From an uncultured Lachnospiraceae bacterium (lineage in GTDB: Bacteria > Bacillota > Clostridia > Lachnospirales > Lachnospiraceae): DNA of 47,768 bases. A program made the position numbers and the translations under genes. The notes below the pieces were generated by a model. That model worked only from the letters and a program-made list of their open reading frames with translations, made no database searches and was not told where the DNA came from. The DNA is taken from assembly GCA_949840465.1 (NCBI GenBank), contig CATKXE010000017.1:1-47768 (forward strand), in the 5' to 3' direction. This document shows positions 1 through 7,096 of this stretch, one piece after another; position 1 is the first letter of the stretch; every line of letters begins with the position of its first letter.

Positions 1-141
1 TTCAGCTAATCGCTGGGCTTTGGTCAGCAGGCTCAAGATTCCGAGAGCCTATTTTATAACTTTTTTGTTAAACAAACTTCTGAAATTGCTTCTGTAATTC
101 CGATTCTGTTCCGGTGATCCTGTTTTCACACTCTCTGGCGT

Positions 142-1620
142 CTATTTCTGGATGATCGCTTTAAACTTCTCATATGCGGCATCCCATTTTTCATGGTCTT
201 TCGGGAGATACTCATATGTCTGTTCTGAATTTGCGATAATCCGGCGCGCTTCCTTCACATCCTTTATCTCGCCCAACGCCATCATCTGTACCGCGATATT
301 CCCCAATGCAGTAGCCTCTACCGGTCCTGCCAGTACTCTGCGGCTATTCGCGCTTGCAGTCATCTGGCAGAGGAGCTTGCTCTGGATACCGCCGCCAATC
401 ATATGGATCATGGAGAAATTTTTTCCCGTGCAGGCTTCAATCTGTTCCAGTGTATAACGGTACTTTAACGCCAGACTCTGGTTGATGCAGCACATGATGT
501 CTCCGATCGTCTCAGGAACCTTCTGACCGGTTCTTTCGCAGAATGCCCGGATTCTTCCCGGAATATCTCCCGCCGTGTTAAACTCAGGGGAATCCGGGTC
601 GATAAAGCTTAAGAAGGGTTCTGCTTTCTGCGCCATCTGCTCCAGTTCCCCGAATCCATATTCCTGTCCTTCGCGGATCCATTGCCTTCTGCTCTCCTGT
701 GCAAGCCAAAGTCCGATAATATTTTTCAGGAATGTAAATGTATTTCCATACCCACCCTCATTGCTCACGTTAAATTCAAAGGATTCTTTTCCGATCACAG
801 GCGCCTTCAGCTCTGTCCCGAACAGGCTCCATGTTCCGCAGCTGATAAACATGAAATCCTCTTCTTCTGTGGGTACTGCCACAACCGCGCTCTGCGTATC
901 ATGGCTTGCAACCGCAATGACCTTTGCAGGACGGATTCCAAGCTCGACACAGATCTCCGCGGAAATCTCTCCCACGGCCGTGCCGCTGGCTACGATTTCC
1001 GGAAGAAGCTTTCCGGGGATGGAGAGGGCGTGCAATACCCTGTCAGACCATATCTGGTTCCTCGCATCCATCAGCTGGGTGGTGGTAGCCATCGTATACT
1101 CGGCCTTTTTCTCCCCGGTAAGGAAATAATTAAACAGATCCGGCGTAAGCAATAATGTCTTCGCCCGTTCCAGCAGCCAGGGCCGCTTTTGCACGAGAGA
1201 ATATAATTGGAATACAGTATTAAAATTTTCAAACTGATTTCCGGTCAGGTTATAAAGTTCCTCTTTGGGAATCGCCCGGAAGACTTCCTCCTGCATGCCC
1301 AGCGTCCTGTCGTCCCTGTAATGCACCGCGCTCTCCAGCAGTACGCCATGCTCGTCCAAAAGGCCGAAGTCTACGCCCCAGGTGTCAATTCCAATGCTGT
1401 CAAAACCGCCCTTTTGCTTTGCCTTTATCATTCCCTGCTTGATCTCAAAAAATTGCCTTAAAGTATCCCAGTACATAGTCTTTCCAATCATCACCGGGTC
1501 ATTGGAAAACCTGTGTACTTCTTCCATGACAATCCTGCCTTCCTCCAGCCTTGCAAGGATTGCTCTTCCGCTGGACGCGCCAAAGTCAAACGCCAGAACC
1601 TGTTTCTTTTCTTGTCCCAC
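142..1620 (-). CDS. rhaB: L-rhamnulokinase
   Basis: Phosphorylates L-rhamnulose to L-rhamnulose 1-phosphate in the cytoplasm, the second step of L-rhamnose breakdown. The 492-residue protein is a full-length FGGY-type kinase: an N-terminal FDFGASSGRA phosphate loop, the sugar-side segment DTWGVDFGLLD, ASHDTQSAV and SCGTWSLFG typical of RhaB, and a C-terminal IGGGIQSKLLCQM adenosine motif. I chose the GTG at 1620 because AAGGAGG lies 7 bases before it; the longer reading from 1638 would place the ribosome site inside the gene. It is the last gene of the leftward transporter cluster, but a terminator at 1671-1699 separates it from the binding-protein gene, so it may depend partly on readthrough. 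Isomerase and aldolase genes are not in the window. Assignment within the FGGY family is strong; fuculokinase or xylulokinase is less likely. Confidence 0.93.
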   Translation of the reverse strand: MGQEKKQVLAFDFGASSGRAILARLEEGRIVMEEVHRFSNDPVMIGKTMYWDTLRQFFEIKQGMIKAKQKGGFDSIGIDTWGVDFGLLDEHGVLLESAVHYRDDRTLGMQEEVFRAIPKEELYNLTGNQFENFNTVFQLYSLVQKRPWLLERAKTLLLTPDLFNYFLTGEKKAEYTMATTTQLMDARNQIWSDRVLHALSIPGKLLPEIVASGTAVGEISAEICVELGIRPAKVIAVASHDTQSAVVAVPTEEEDFMFISCGTWSLFGTELKAPVIGKESFEFNVSNEGGYGNTFTFLKNIIGLWLAQESRRQWIREGQEYGFGELEQMAQKAEPFLSFIDPDSPEFNTAGDIPGRIRAFCERTGQKVPETIGDIMCCINQSLALKYRYTLEQIEACTGKNFSMIHMIGGGIQSKLLCQMTASANSRRVLAGPVEATALGNIAVQMMALGEIKDVKEARRIIANSEQTYEYLPKDHEKWDAAYEKFKAIIQK

Positions 1621-1670
1621 GGCTTTTCCTCCTTCCACTTTTTAAGAGTGATTTTTGCCTTTCAGCCCAA

Positions 1671-1699
1671 AAAGGAACCGGGGTAAATCCGGTTCCTTT
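1671..1699 (-). terminator. Intrinsic terminator after binding-protein gene
   Basis: A perfect 11-bp stem (AAAGGAACCGG with its complement) encloses a 7-base loop. On the minus strand the stem is followed by a short T run. It ends or attenuates the ABC-transporter transcript before rhaB. Confidence 0.85.
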
Positions 1700-1760
1700 C
1701 TGCTTAGGAATTGTATGGAAATAACCCAAAACATCTTGCTTGTCTGTTTCTCCGGCTGCA

Positions 1761-1810
1761 CAGGTCGAAAAGCGTTGGCGTAGCCCACTGCGCCTGTGTC
1801 TTTTGACCTG
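1761..1810. repeat. Imperfect inverted repeat in the SBP-rhaB gap
   Basis: CAGGTCgAAAAG (1761-1772) pairs with CTTTTGACCTG (1800-1810) apart from one bulged base, and encloses a smaller GGCG/CGCC-type stem. The inner segment GCGTAGCCCACTGCG (1778-1792) differs by two bases from a segment at 30030-30044. Function unknown; it may be a decayed intergenic repeat. Confidence 0.4.
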
Positions 1811-1897
1811 CATATCCGAAGAAATATCCTGCGCAATCTGTTAAGGTTATTTTCCTACAGTTCCCTGATCAATCGTATTTACTTCCCAGAACAAATA

Positions 1898-3070
1898 TTA
1901 GTCATAAAGGTTAGGAGCGATATCTTCGGCTTCCATGTTATCCTTATTATACCAGTAACCATCCATCGGAAGGTCAGATACGTCTTTTCCGTCAGCAATG
2001 TCTGTCAATGTATAGATACATTCGTAACCCATCATCAACGGGGACTGTGTTACGGAACCGATGAACTGTCCGTTGGTGATCGCTTCTTTCTGAGGTGTAC
2101 CAGCGTCAAAGCCTACGCCAATGATTCCTTCTGCAGGATCAGCTGCCAGTTTGTTCAGTGTCTGGTTCGCTGTGATAACGCCCTCTGCCGTTGTCTGGTT
2201 GGAACCGAAGATTGCGATCGTATCATCCTTGGACATAATCTTCTGAGCCTCTGTGGAAGCCAGGTCTACTGTTGTCTGTGCCGGAACGCCAACTTCAATG
2301 ATTACTTCCGCTTCACCCTCAGCCACTGTGCCTTCCGTTGCGTTTACATAGTATTCATTACCCACTACTGCAACCTTCTTGCCTGCGTCAGTACAAAGTT
2401 CTAACATCTTGTTGATGAAGCCTTTTCCACGCTGCTGGATGTTCAGTGCTGTTGCATCCTGATTTACTTCACCGATTCTGACTTTCTTGTCTGTTGTAGC
2501 TGCTTTTATCTTCTCTTCGATAACCGGGAACATATTCTCTGCTGCTACTGCGCCTGCCGCTTCATTGTCTGTTGCTACTGTTGCATATACAGAACCTTCC
2601 GGGGCTTCATCAACGCCTGTGTCAAAACATACAACCGGAATTCCTGCTTCCAGAGCTTTCTGAAGAGAATCAACAACGGACTTCGTGTCACATGCTGCCA
2701 AACCGATTCCGTCCGGTTTCTTTTCGATTGCATCATTGATCATGGTAATCTGATCGGCGATATCAGATTCATTCGCCGGTCCGTTGGAGTTTGCTTTTAC
2801 GCCCAACTCGCCGCAAGCCTGTTCAATACCCTGTACTGCTGCCTGCCAGTATGTAGACTGGAAGCTCTTTACGATGATCTCAAAGGAATATCCCTTGTCG
2901 CCGCCTGCGCTGTCATCACTGCCGGCATTGTCGTCTGCTGCTGTTGTCCCGCTGTCCGCCGCGCTTCCGCCGTCGTCTGTCTTGGCGTCTCCACCGCCGC
3001 CACCGCCGCATGCTGCAAGTGACATTACCATTGCCGCGCTAAGTAAAACAGCTAATACCTTCTTTTTCAT
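1898..3070 (-). CDS. Sugar ABC transporter substrate-binding lipoprotein (type 4, RbsB-like)
   Basis: Extracellular receptor of the importer encoded upstream. The 390-residue protein starts with a lipoprotein signal (MKKKVLAVLLSAAMVMSLA, then lipobox LAAC), followed by a Gly/Ser/Asp-rich tether and a periplasmic-binding-protein-like domain. Recognisable family segments are QITMINDAIEKKPDGIGLA, GIPVVCFDTGVD, ATDNEAAG, GSNQTTAEGV and IIGVGFDAGT. The ATG at 3070 has AGGAGG 8-13 bases upstream; the longer frame to 3124 adds residues before the signal peptide and is rejected. The ligand cannot be read from sequence. Position next to rhaB and a rhamnosidase suggests rhamnose or a related 6-deoxysugar, but this protein is less RhaS-like than the one at 28779. 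Confidence 0.88.
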   Translation of the reverse strand: MKKKVLAVLLSAAMVMSLAACGGGGGGDAKTDDGGSAADSGTTAADDNAGSDDSAGGDKGYSFEIIVKSFQSTYWQAAVQGIEQACGELGVKANSNGPANESDIADQITMINDAIEKKPDGIGLAACDTKSVVDSLQKALEAGIPVVCFDTGVDEAPEGSVYATVATDNEAAGAVAAENMFPVIEEKIKAATTDKKVRIGEVNQDATALNIQQRGKGFINKMLELCTDAGKKVAVVGNEYYVNATEGTVAEGEAEVIIEVGVPAQTTVDLASTEAQKIMSKDDTIAIFGSNQTTAEGVITANQTLNKLAADPAEGIIGVGFDAGTPQKEAITNGQFIGSVTQSPLMMGYECIYTLTDIADGKDVSDLPMDGYWYNKDNMEAEDIAPNLYD

Positions 3071-3139
3071 TCTTTGTTCCTCCTTTAATGTTTTATATAT
3101 ATGAAGTTCTCTCCCGAACAACATATCCCTATAACCTGA

Positions 3140-4111
3140 TTATTTTTTCTTCTTTACTACATCAACCAATACTGCCGCAATCAGCACGATACCGGTAAAA
3201 ATCTGCTGCCAATTTGCCTGCAGGCCGATAAACGGCAGGCCTACCTTCATCAGACAGATTACAAATACTCCCAGGAAAGTCCCCAGAATCGTCCCCACTC
3301 CACCTGATGCGGAGACGCCGCCTACGATTGCCCCGCCGATCGCATCCAGCTCGAAACCGGCTCCCGATCCCGGATAGATGGTTGCATATGTAGCTGCATA
3401 TGCGACGCCTGCCATACCTGCAAACAATCCGGAAATCATATACGCCATCATATGGTAAAACTTCACATTTACACCGGCCAGCCTTGTAGCCTCTTTATTG
3501 CTTCCGATCGCAAGAATGTACCGCCCCACTCTTGTATGGTCTAATACGAAGGACATAATCACGACCAGGACAATCATAAAGACAATCCCGATTGGTATCA
3601 CTGTCCCGCTTGCACTCGTAAATTTGAAAATCTTCCTGAACGCTCCCTGTTCCGAAAGAGCAGACGGCCATGATACACCCATGCTGCTGCAGAGCGCCGG
3701 TCCAAGGCCGCGTGTAATCATACAGGTACAAAGTGTTGCCAGGAACGGAGGCAGATCCATAACCGCGACCAACACACCGTTAAATACGCCGATTAAAAGG
3801 CCAACTAAGATACATACCAGAATTCCCACTCCAATCGGCACGCCCTTATGAACCACCAGATATCCGCCGATCAGCGCGTAAGAAACCAGCCCTGTACCGA
3901 TGGAAAGATCTACACCGCCTGTAATCAGCGGGAAAGTAACGCCCAATGCCATCAATGTAATATAGTAGGAATTATCCAAAACACTGACAAATGTCGGATA
4001 AGACCTGAAAGTGGGGCTAAGAATGCTGAACAGGACAACCATCGCAATGACGATTCCCAATACCATGGCCTCTCGCCCTTTTAATTTCCCAAAAGCCTTT
4101 TTGTTTGCCAT
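3140..4111 (-). CDS. Sugar ABC transporter permease (RbsC family)
   Basis: Integral membrane subunit of the first sugar importer. The 323-residue protein has about eight to ten hydrophobic segments, the family motif GGVDLSIGTG near residue 80, GSNKEATRLAGVNV in the cytoplasmic coupling loop, and AIGGAIVGGVSASGG near residue 265, all typical of the ribose/galactose/rhamnose permease family. The chosen ATG at 4111 is preceded by a GAGGGGG ribosome site; the frame extends to 4150 but that start would overlap the upstream ATPase gene and lacks a good site. It lies between ATPase and binding-protein genes, with a second paralogous permease at 5655, so the channel is probably a heterodimer. Confidence 0.9.
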   Translation of the reverse strand: MANKKAFGKLKGREAMVLGIVIAMVVLFSILSPTFRSYPTFVSVLDNSYYITLMALGVTFPLITGGVDLSIGTGLVSYALIGGYLVVHKGVPIGVGILVCILVGLLIGVFNGVLVAVMDLPPFLATLCTCMITRGLGPALCSSMGVSWPSALSEQGAFRKIFKFTSASGTVIPIGIVFMIVLVVIMSFVLDHTRVGRYILAIGSNKEATRLAGVNVKFYHMMAYMISGLFAGMAGVAYAATYATIYPGSGAGFELDAIGGAIVGGVSASGGVGTILGTFLGVFVICLMKVGLPFIGLQANWQQIFTGIVLIAAVLVDVVKKKK

Positions 4112-4127
4112 CTTCTTTCCCCCTCCT

Positions 4128-5624
4128 CTATTCAATCTCTCTTGTTGCAAGATTCATGATCGTCTCCTGTTTTGCCTCGGAAATATCAAGCTCACCTGTC
4201 TTCTTGCCTTCACACATCACGACAATACGGTCGCTCATGCGCAGGATCTCCGTCATTTCCGAAGAGATCATGATAATGGATTTTCCTTCTGCAACAAGCC
4301 TGTTCATCAGCTTGTAAATCTCGTTCTTAGCTCCGACGTCAATCCCTCTGGTCGGTTCGTCAAAAATCAGTATATCGCTGTTGCGTGTCAGCCATTTTGC
4401 GATAACGACCTTCTGCTGGTTACCGCCGGACAAGTTGACAACAAGCTGATCCACATCGGGGGTCTTTGTTGCGAGAGCTTCTACATATTTGTCCGCAACT
4501 TCTTTTTCTTTATTCTTATTGATAAAGATACCGTTCATGAAATCGTTCATGGAAGCCATCGTTGTATTCTCGGCAACGGTCTTCTGCACCACGATACCAT
4601 ATCTCTTCCTGTCCTCTGAAAGGTAGCCGATACCACAGTTTACCGCGTCCTGCGGATTGTTGATGGTCACTTTATTGCCATTTATATAAATGTCGCCGCT
4701 TTCCTTCGGGTCAGCCCCGAACAGCGCCCTTGCGGTCTCGGTACGCCCTGCGCCCATCAGCCCGGAGAACCCTAAAATCTCACCTTTGTGAAGTTCAAAG
4801 CTTACATCCTGCACCATCCTTCCGGCATTCAGATGTTCCACTTTCAGGACAACCGGAGCATCTTTCGGAACCGCGCTTTCTGTCTTCGGGTCTTCATAGA
4901 TGACACGGCCTACCATCATGTTAATGATGTCTTCCTTGGTACACTTCTCGGTGATCAGCGTCCCTACATAGGTTCCGTCACGCATGACTGTCACACGGTC
5001 TGTGATCACTTTAATCTCATCCATACGATGTGAAATATAGACCATGGCAATGTCTTTTTTCTTCAGGTCGCGGATGATCTTGAACATCTCTTCGATCTCC
5101 GATTCCGTAAGCGCTGCGGACGGCTCGTCAAAGATGATCACCTTCGCGTCAAAAGAAACTGCTTTTGCAATCTCGCACATCTGCTGCTTGCCGACTGTCA
5201 GGTTGGACATGGTCTCTCTCGGGTCAATATTCACATTCAGCCTCTCGAAGAGCTTTTGCGCTTCCTCGTTCATCTTCCTGTCGTCAATCCGGATTCCCTT
5301 TTTGAACTCCCTGCCGATAAACAGGTTCTGGGCAACCGTCAGATGCCCCAGCATATTCAGTTCCTGATGTACGATTACGATACCTGCATCCTGTGCTTCT
5401 CTTGTATTCTTAAATTCAACCTCTTTGCCCTCGTATGTAATTGTACCGGAATCCTTTTTATAGATACCTGTCAGTACCTTCATCAATGTGGATTTTCCTG
5501 CACCATTCTCACCCATCAATGCAAGGACTTCACCTTTTCTTACCTCTAAATCAACATGATCCAGCGCGTGGACGCCGGGGAAGGACTTATCAATGCCTTT
5601 CATCGTTAAAATAATATCGCCCAT
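4128..5624 (-). CDS. Sugar ABC transporter ATP-binding protein with two nucleotide domains (RbsA/RhaT type)
   Basis: Cytoplasmic ATPase that powers the first sugar importer. It is a 498-residue fusion of two ABC domains, the normal length for this family. Domain 1 has Walker A GENGAGKST near residue 38, signature LTVGKQQM and Walker B IIFDEPSAAL. Domain 2 has the usual degenerate Walker A GLMGAGRTE, signature LSGGNQQK and Walker B ILIFDEPTRGIDVGAK, ending in a H-loop-equivalent ISSEM. The ATG at 5624 has AAAGGAGAGG upstream. Arrangement permease-ATPase-permease-binding protein matches rhamnose and ribose importers. Confidence 0.93.
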   Translation of the reverse strand: MGDIILTMKGIDKSFPGVHALDHVDLEVRKGEVLALMGENGAGKSTLMKVLTGIYKKDSGTITYEGKEVEFKNTREAQDAGIVIVHQELNMLGHLTVAQNLFIGREFKKGIRIDDRKMNEEAQKLFERLNVNIDPRETMSNLTVGKQQMCEIAKAVSFDAKVIIFDEPSAALTESEIEEMFKIIRDLKKKDIAMVYISHRMDEIKVITDRVTVMRDGTYVGTLITEKCTKEDIINMMVGRVIYEDPKTESAVPKDAPVVLKVEHLNAGRMVQDVSFELHKGEILGFSGLMGAGRTETARALFGADPKESGDIYINGNKVTINNPQDAVNCGIGYLSEDRKRYGIVVQKTVAENTTMASMNDFMNGIFINKNKEKEVADKYVEALATKTPDVDQLVVNLSGGNQQKVVIAKWLTRNSDILIFDEPTRGIDVGAKNEIYKLMNRLVAEGKSIIMISSEMTEILRMSDRIVVMCEGKKTGELDISEAKQETIMNLATREIE

Positions 5625-5654
5625 CTTCTCACCTCTCCTTTCTCTATATTATCA

Positions 5655-6635
5655 CTAATTCTTCCTGCGTCTTGCGGAGACATCCGAATAAACTGCCGCA
5701 ATAACAATCAAACCGGTAATAATATACTGATACTCTTTTGTAAATCCCAACGCAAGAATACCTTGCTGTAAAAGAGAAATGATAATTACACCAATCACGG
5801 TACCGCTGATAGATGCAAGTCCACCGGCCATGGACGTACCGCCCATTACGCATCCTGCGATCGCTTCATTATTATACTGGTCGCCATATCCGGGCTGTAC
5901 TGTCGTGTATGCAGCTACAAAGAAAATAGAAGCGATACCAACCAAAGTGCCGCAGATGATATATGCCAGCATCTTCCATCTCTTCACATTCACGCCTGAG
6001 AGCCTGACCGCCTCTTCATTGCTGCCAAGGCAGAGTATGTAACGTCCCCATTTCGTCTTATTCAATACGACTGCGCAGACCACTGACACTGCCAGAAAGA
6101 TGAAAAGCCCGATCGGAATCCCGTTCATACTTACAAAATTCCTGTACCATCCGTCCGCCGTCGTCGACTGCGGCCAGCTCACGGACTGCGTCTTTGTAAA
6201 TACGGCCGCAATTCCCTTCGCAATGTTCATGCTCGCCATGGATACGATAAACGGCGGCACCTTCCAATATGCAACCAGATATCCATTGAAAAAGCCGAAC
6301 AGCACGCCGATCAATATACTCATCACCAGGCTGATCGCCATCGGGACGCCGTATGTCGTCAGGCAGTAGCCTGAAACCAGGGAACAGCAGAACATCACAG
6401 GCCCGATTGAGAAATCAATCCCCCCCGTAGCGATAACAAAGGTTACGCCCAGGGAAAGAAAGCCCAGAAAGTATACATAGTTCAGCGTGTTGGAAATACG
6501 CGAAAAACCAAAGAAACTTCCGCCCGTAAGAACCCCAAATGCCAGATACATCAGCAGCAACACGAAGATCAGGACAATTCTGTTAAATCCCACCTTCTTC
6601 ACAAATGCATTTTGTTTGATTTTCTCCACTTTCAT
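5655..6635 (-). CDS. Sugar ABC transporter permease (RbsC family), first gene of operon
   Basis: Second membrane subunit of the same importer and the promoter-proximal gene. The 326-residue protein has an amino-terminal basic stretch, a first membrane helix around residues 20-40, the motif TGGIDFSIGPV near residue 80, GSNEEAVRLSGVNVKRW in the coupling loop and AIAGCVMGGTSMAGG near residue 260. A GGAGGAGG ribosome site is directly upstream of ATG 6635. It is preceded by a leader of about 200 bases containing operator-like palindromes and a hairpin, so this gene carries the regulatory input for 142-6635. Confidence 0.9.
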   Translation of the reverse strand: MKVEKIKQNAFVKKVGFNRIVLIFVLLLMYLAFGVLTGGSFFGFSRISNTLNYVYFLGFLSLGVTFVIATGGIDFSIGPVMFCCSLVSGYCLTTYGVPMAISLVMSILIGVLFGFFNGYLVAYWKVPPFIVSMASMNIAKGIAAVFTKTQSVSWPQSTTADGWYRNFVSMNGIPIGLFIFLAVSVVCAVVLNKTKWGRYILCLGSNEEAVRLSGVNVKRWKMLAYIICGTLVGIASIFFVAAYTTVQPGYGDQYNNEAIAGCVMGGTSMAGGLASISGTVIGVIIISLLQQGILALGFTKEYQYIITGLIVIAAVYSDVSARRRKN

Positions 6636-6701
6636 TCCTCCTCCATAAGCTTTTCCAGAGTACTCTCAACATAGGCACAGGATTTCCAGAGAATACCCTT
6701 T

Positions 6702-6760
6702 CGAAACACGTTTCGTCTGCCCGCAGGGAACATATGCGCCAAAATGAACGTAACGTTTCG
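6702..6760. promoter_or_regulatory. Two LacI-type operator-like palindromes in the ABC operon leader
   Basis: CGAAACACGTTTCG at 6702-6715 is a perfect 6-bp inverted repeat with a 2-base centre. CGTAACGTTTCG at 6749-6760 is a close variant. With 6924-6935 they suggest a consensus CGAAACGTTTCG, the central-CG form typical of LacI-family regulators. Both lie downstream of the predicted transcription start. No LacI gene is in the window. Confidence 0.6.
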
Positions 6761-6774
6761 CTCACCCTCATTTT

Positions 6775-6804
6775 AAAAATCCCTCTCGGATTTTAGGGAT
6801 TTTT
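6775..6804. repeat. Perfect 10-bp inverted repeat in operon leader
   Basis: AAAAATCCCT (6775-6784) is repeated inverted as AGGGATTTTT (6795-6804) around a 10-base loop, about 30 bases after the predicted start of transcription. It could be a weak leader hairpin (attenuator) or a binding site. The stem is AT-rich and no antiterminator partner was found. Confidence 0.5.
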
Positions 6805-6842
6805 CATATACTCTAACACGGGTTTCTGTTTCTATAGTGCAT

Positions 6843-6871
6843 ATTGTACCATTGCGTCCCCGTTTAGTCAA
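6843..6871 (-). promoter_or_regulatory. Sigma-A promoter of the first sugar importer operon
   Basis: On the minus strand TTGACT (6866-6871), a 17-base spacer and TACAAT (6843-6848) form a near-consensus promoter. Transcription would begin near 6836, giving a leader of about 200 bases before the permease start at 6635. Confidence 0.8.
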
Positions 6872-6923
6872 CCTGTTTTTAGAATATTTTTATAATCTCA
6901 TAATTTGTGGGAAAACCCAAAAA

Positions 6924-6935
6924 CGAAACGGTTCG
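6924..6935. promoter_or_regulatory. Upstream LacI-type operator-like palindrome
   Basis: CGAAACGGTTCG sits about 53 bases upstream of the -35 box, inside a wider AAAACGAA/TTCGTTTT inverted repeat (6921-6940). Together with the two leader sites it suggests repression by DNA looping. Confidence 0.5.
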
Positions 6936-6963
6936 TTTTTTTAGTGCAAAACCCTTATAAACA

Positions 6964-7003
6964 GGCAGCCCACCGGATTTTTTTCATCTCCGGCATGGCT
7001 GCC
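6964..7003 (-). terminator. Terminator-like hairpin after the rhamnosidase gene
   Basis: GGCAGCC (6964-6970) and CCGGA (6973-6977) pair with TCCGG (6989-6993) and GGCTGCC (6997-7003). It lies just past the stop of the rhamnosidase gene and before the next promoter. The downstream T content on the minus strand is modest, so efficiency is uncertain. Confidence 0.55.
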
Positions 7004-7096
7004 TTATCCAGAACATTTCCAGTATTTTGAAAAATATGGTTTTACTTTCAGAAAGAATCCCGCGTGAACCGAGCCGCAGGCCGCAGGCATGGATTT

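Noticed and set aside
1..141. Possible gene end left of rhaB
   Set aside because: Only a 30-codon frame without a ribosome site and a weak 6-bp hairpin (29-50) are present; nothing can be supported.
2985..3010. GC-rich simple repeat in the binding-protein gene
   Set aside because: It encodes the poly-Gly tether after the lipoprotein cysteine and is ordinary.
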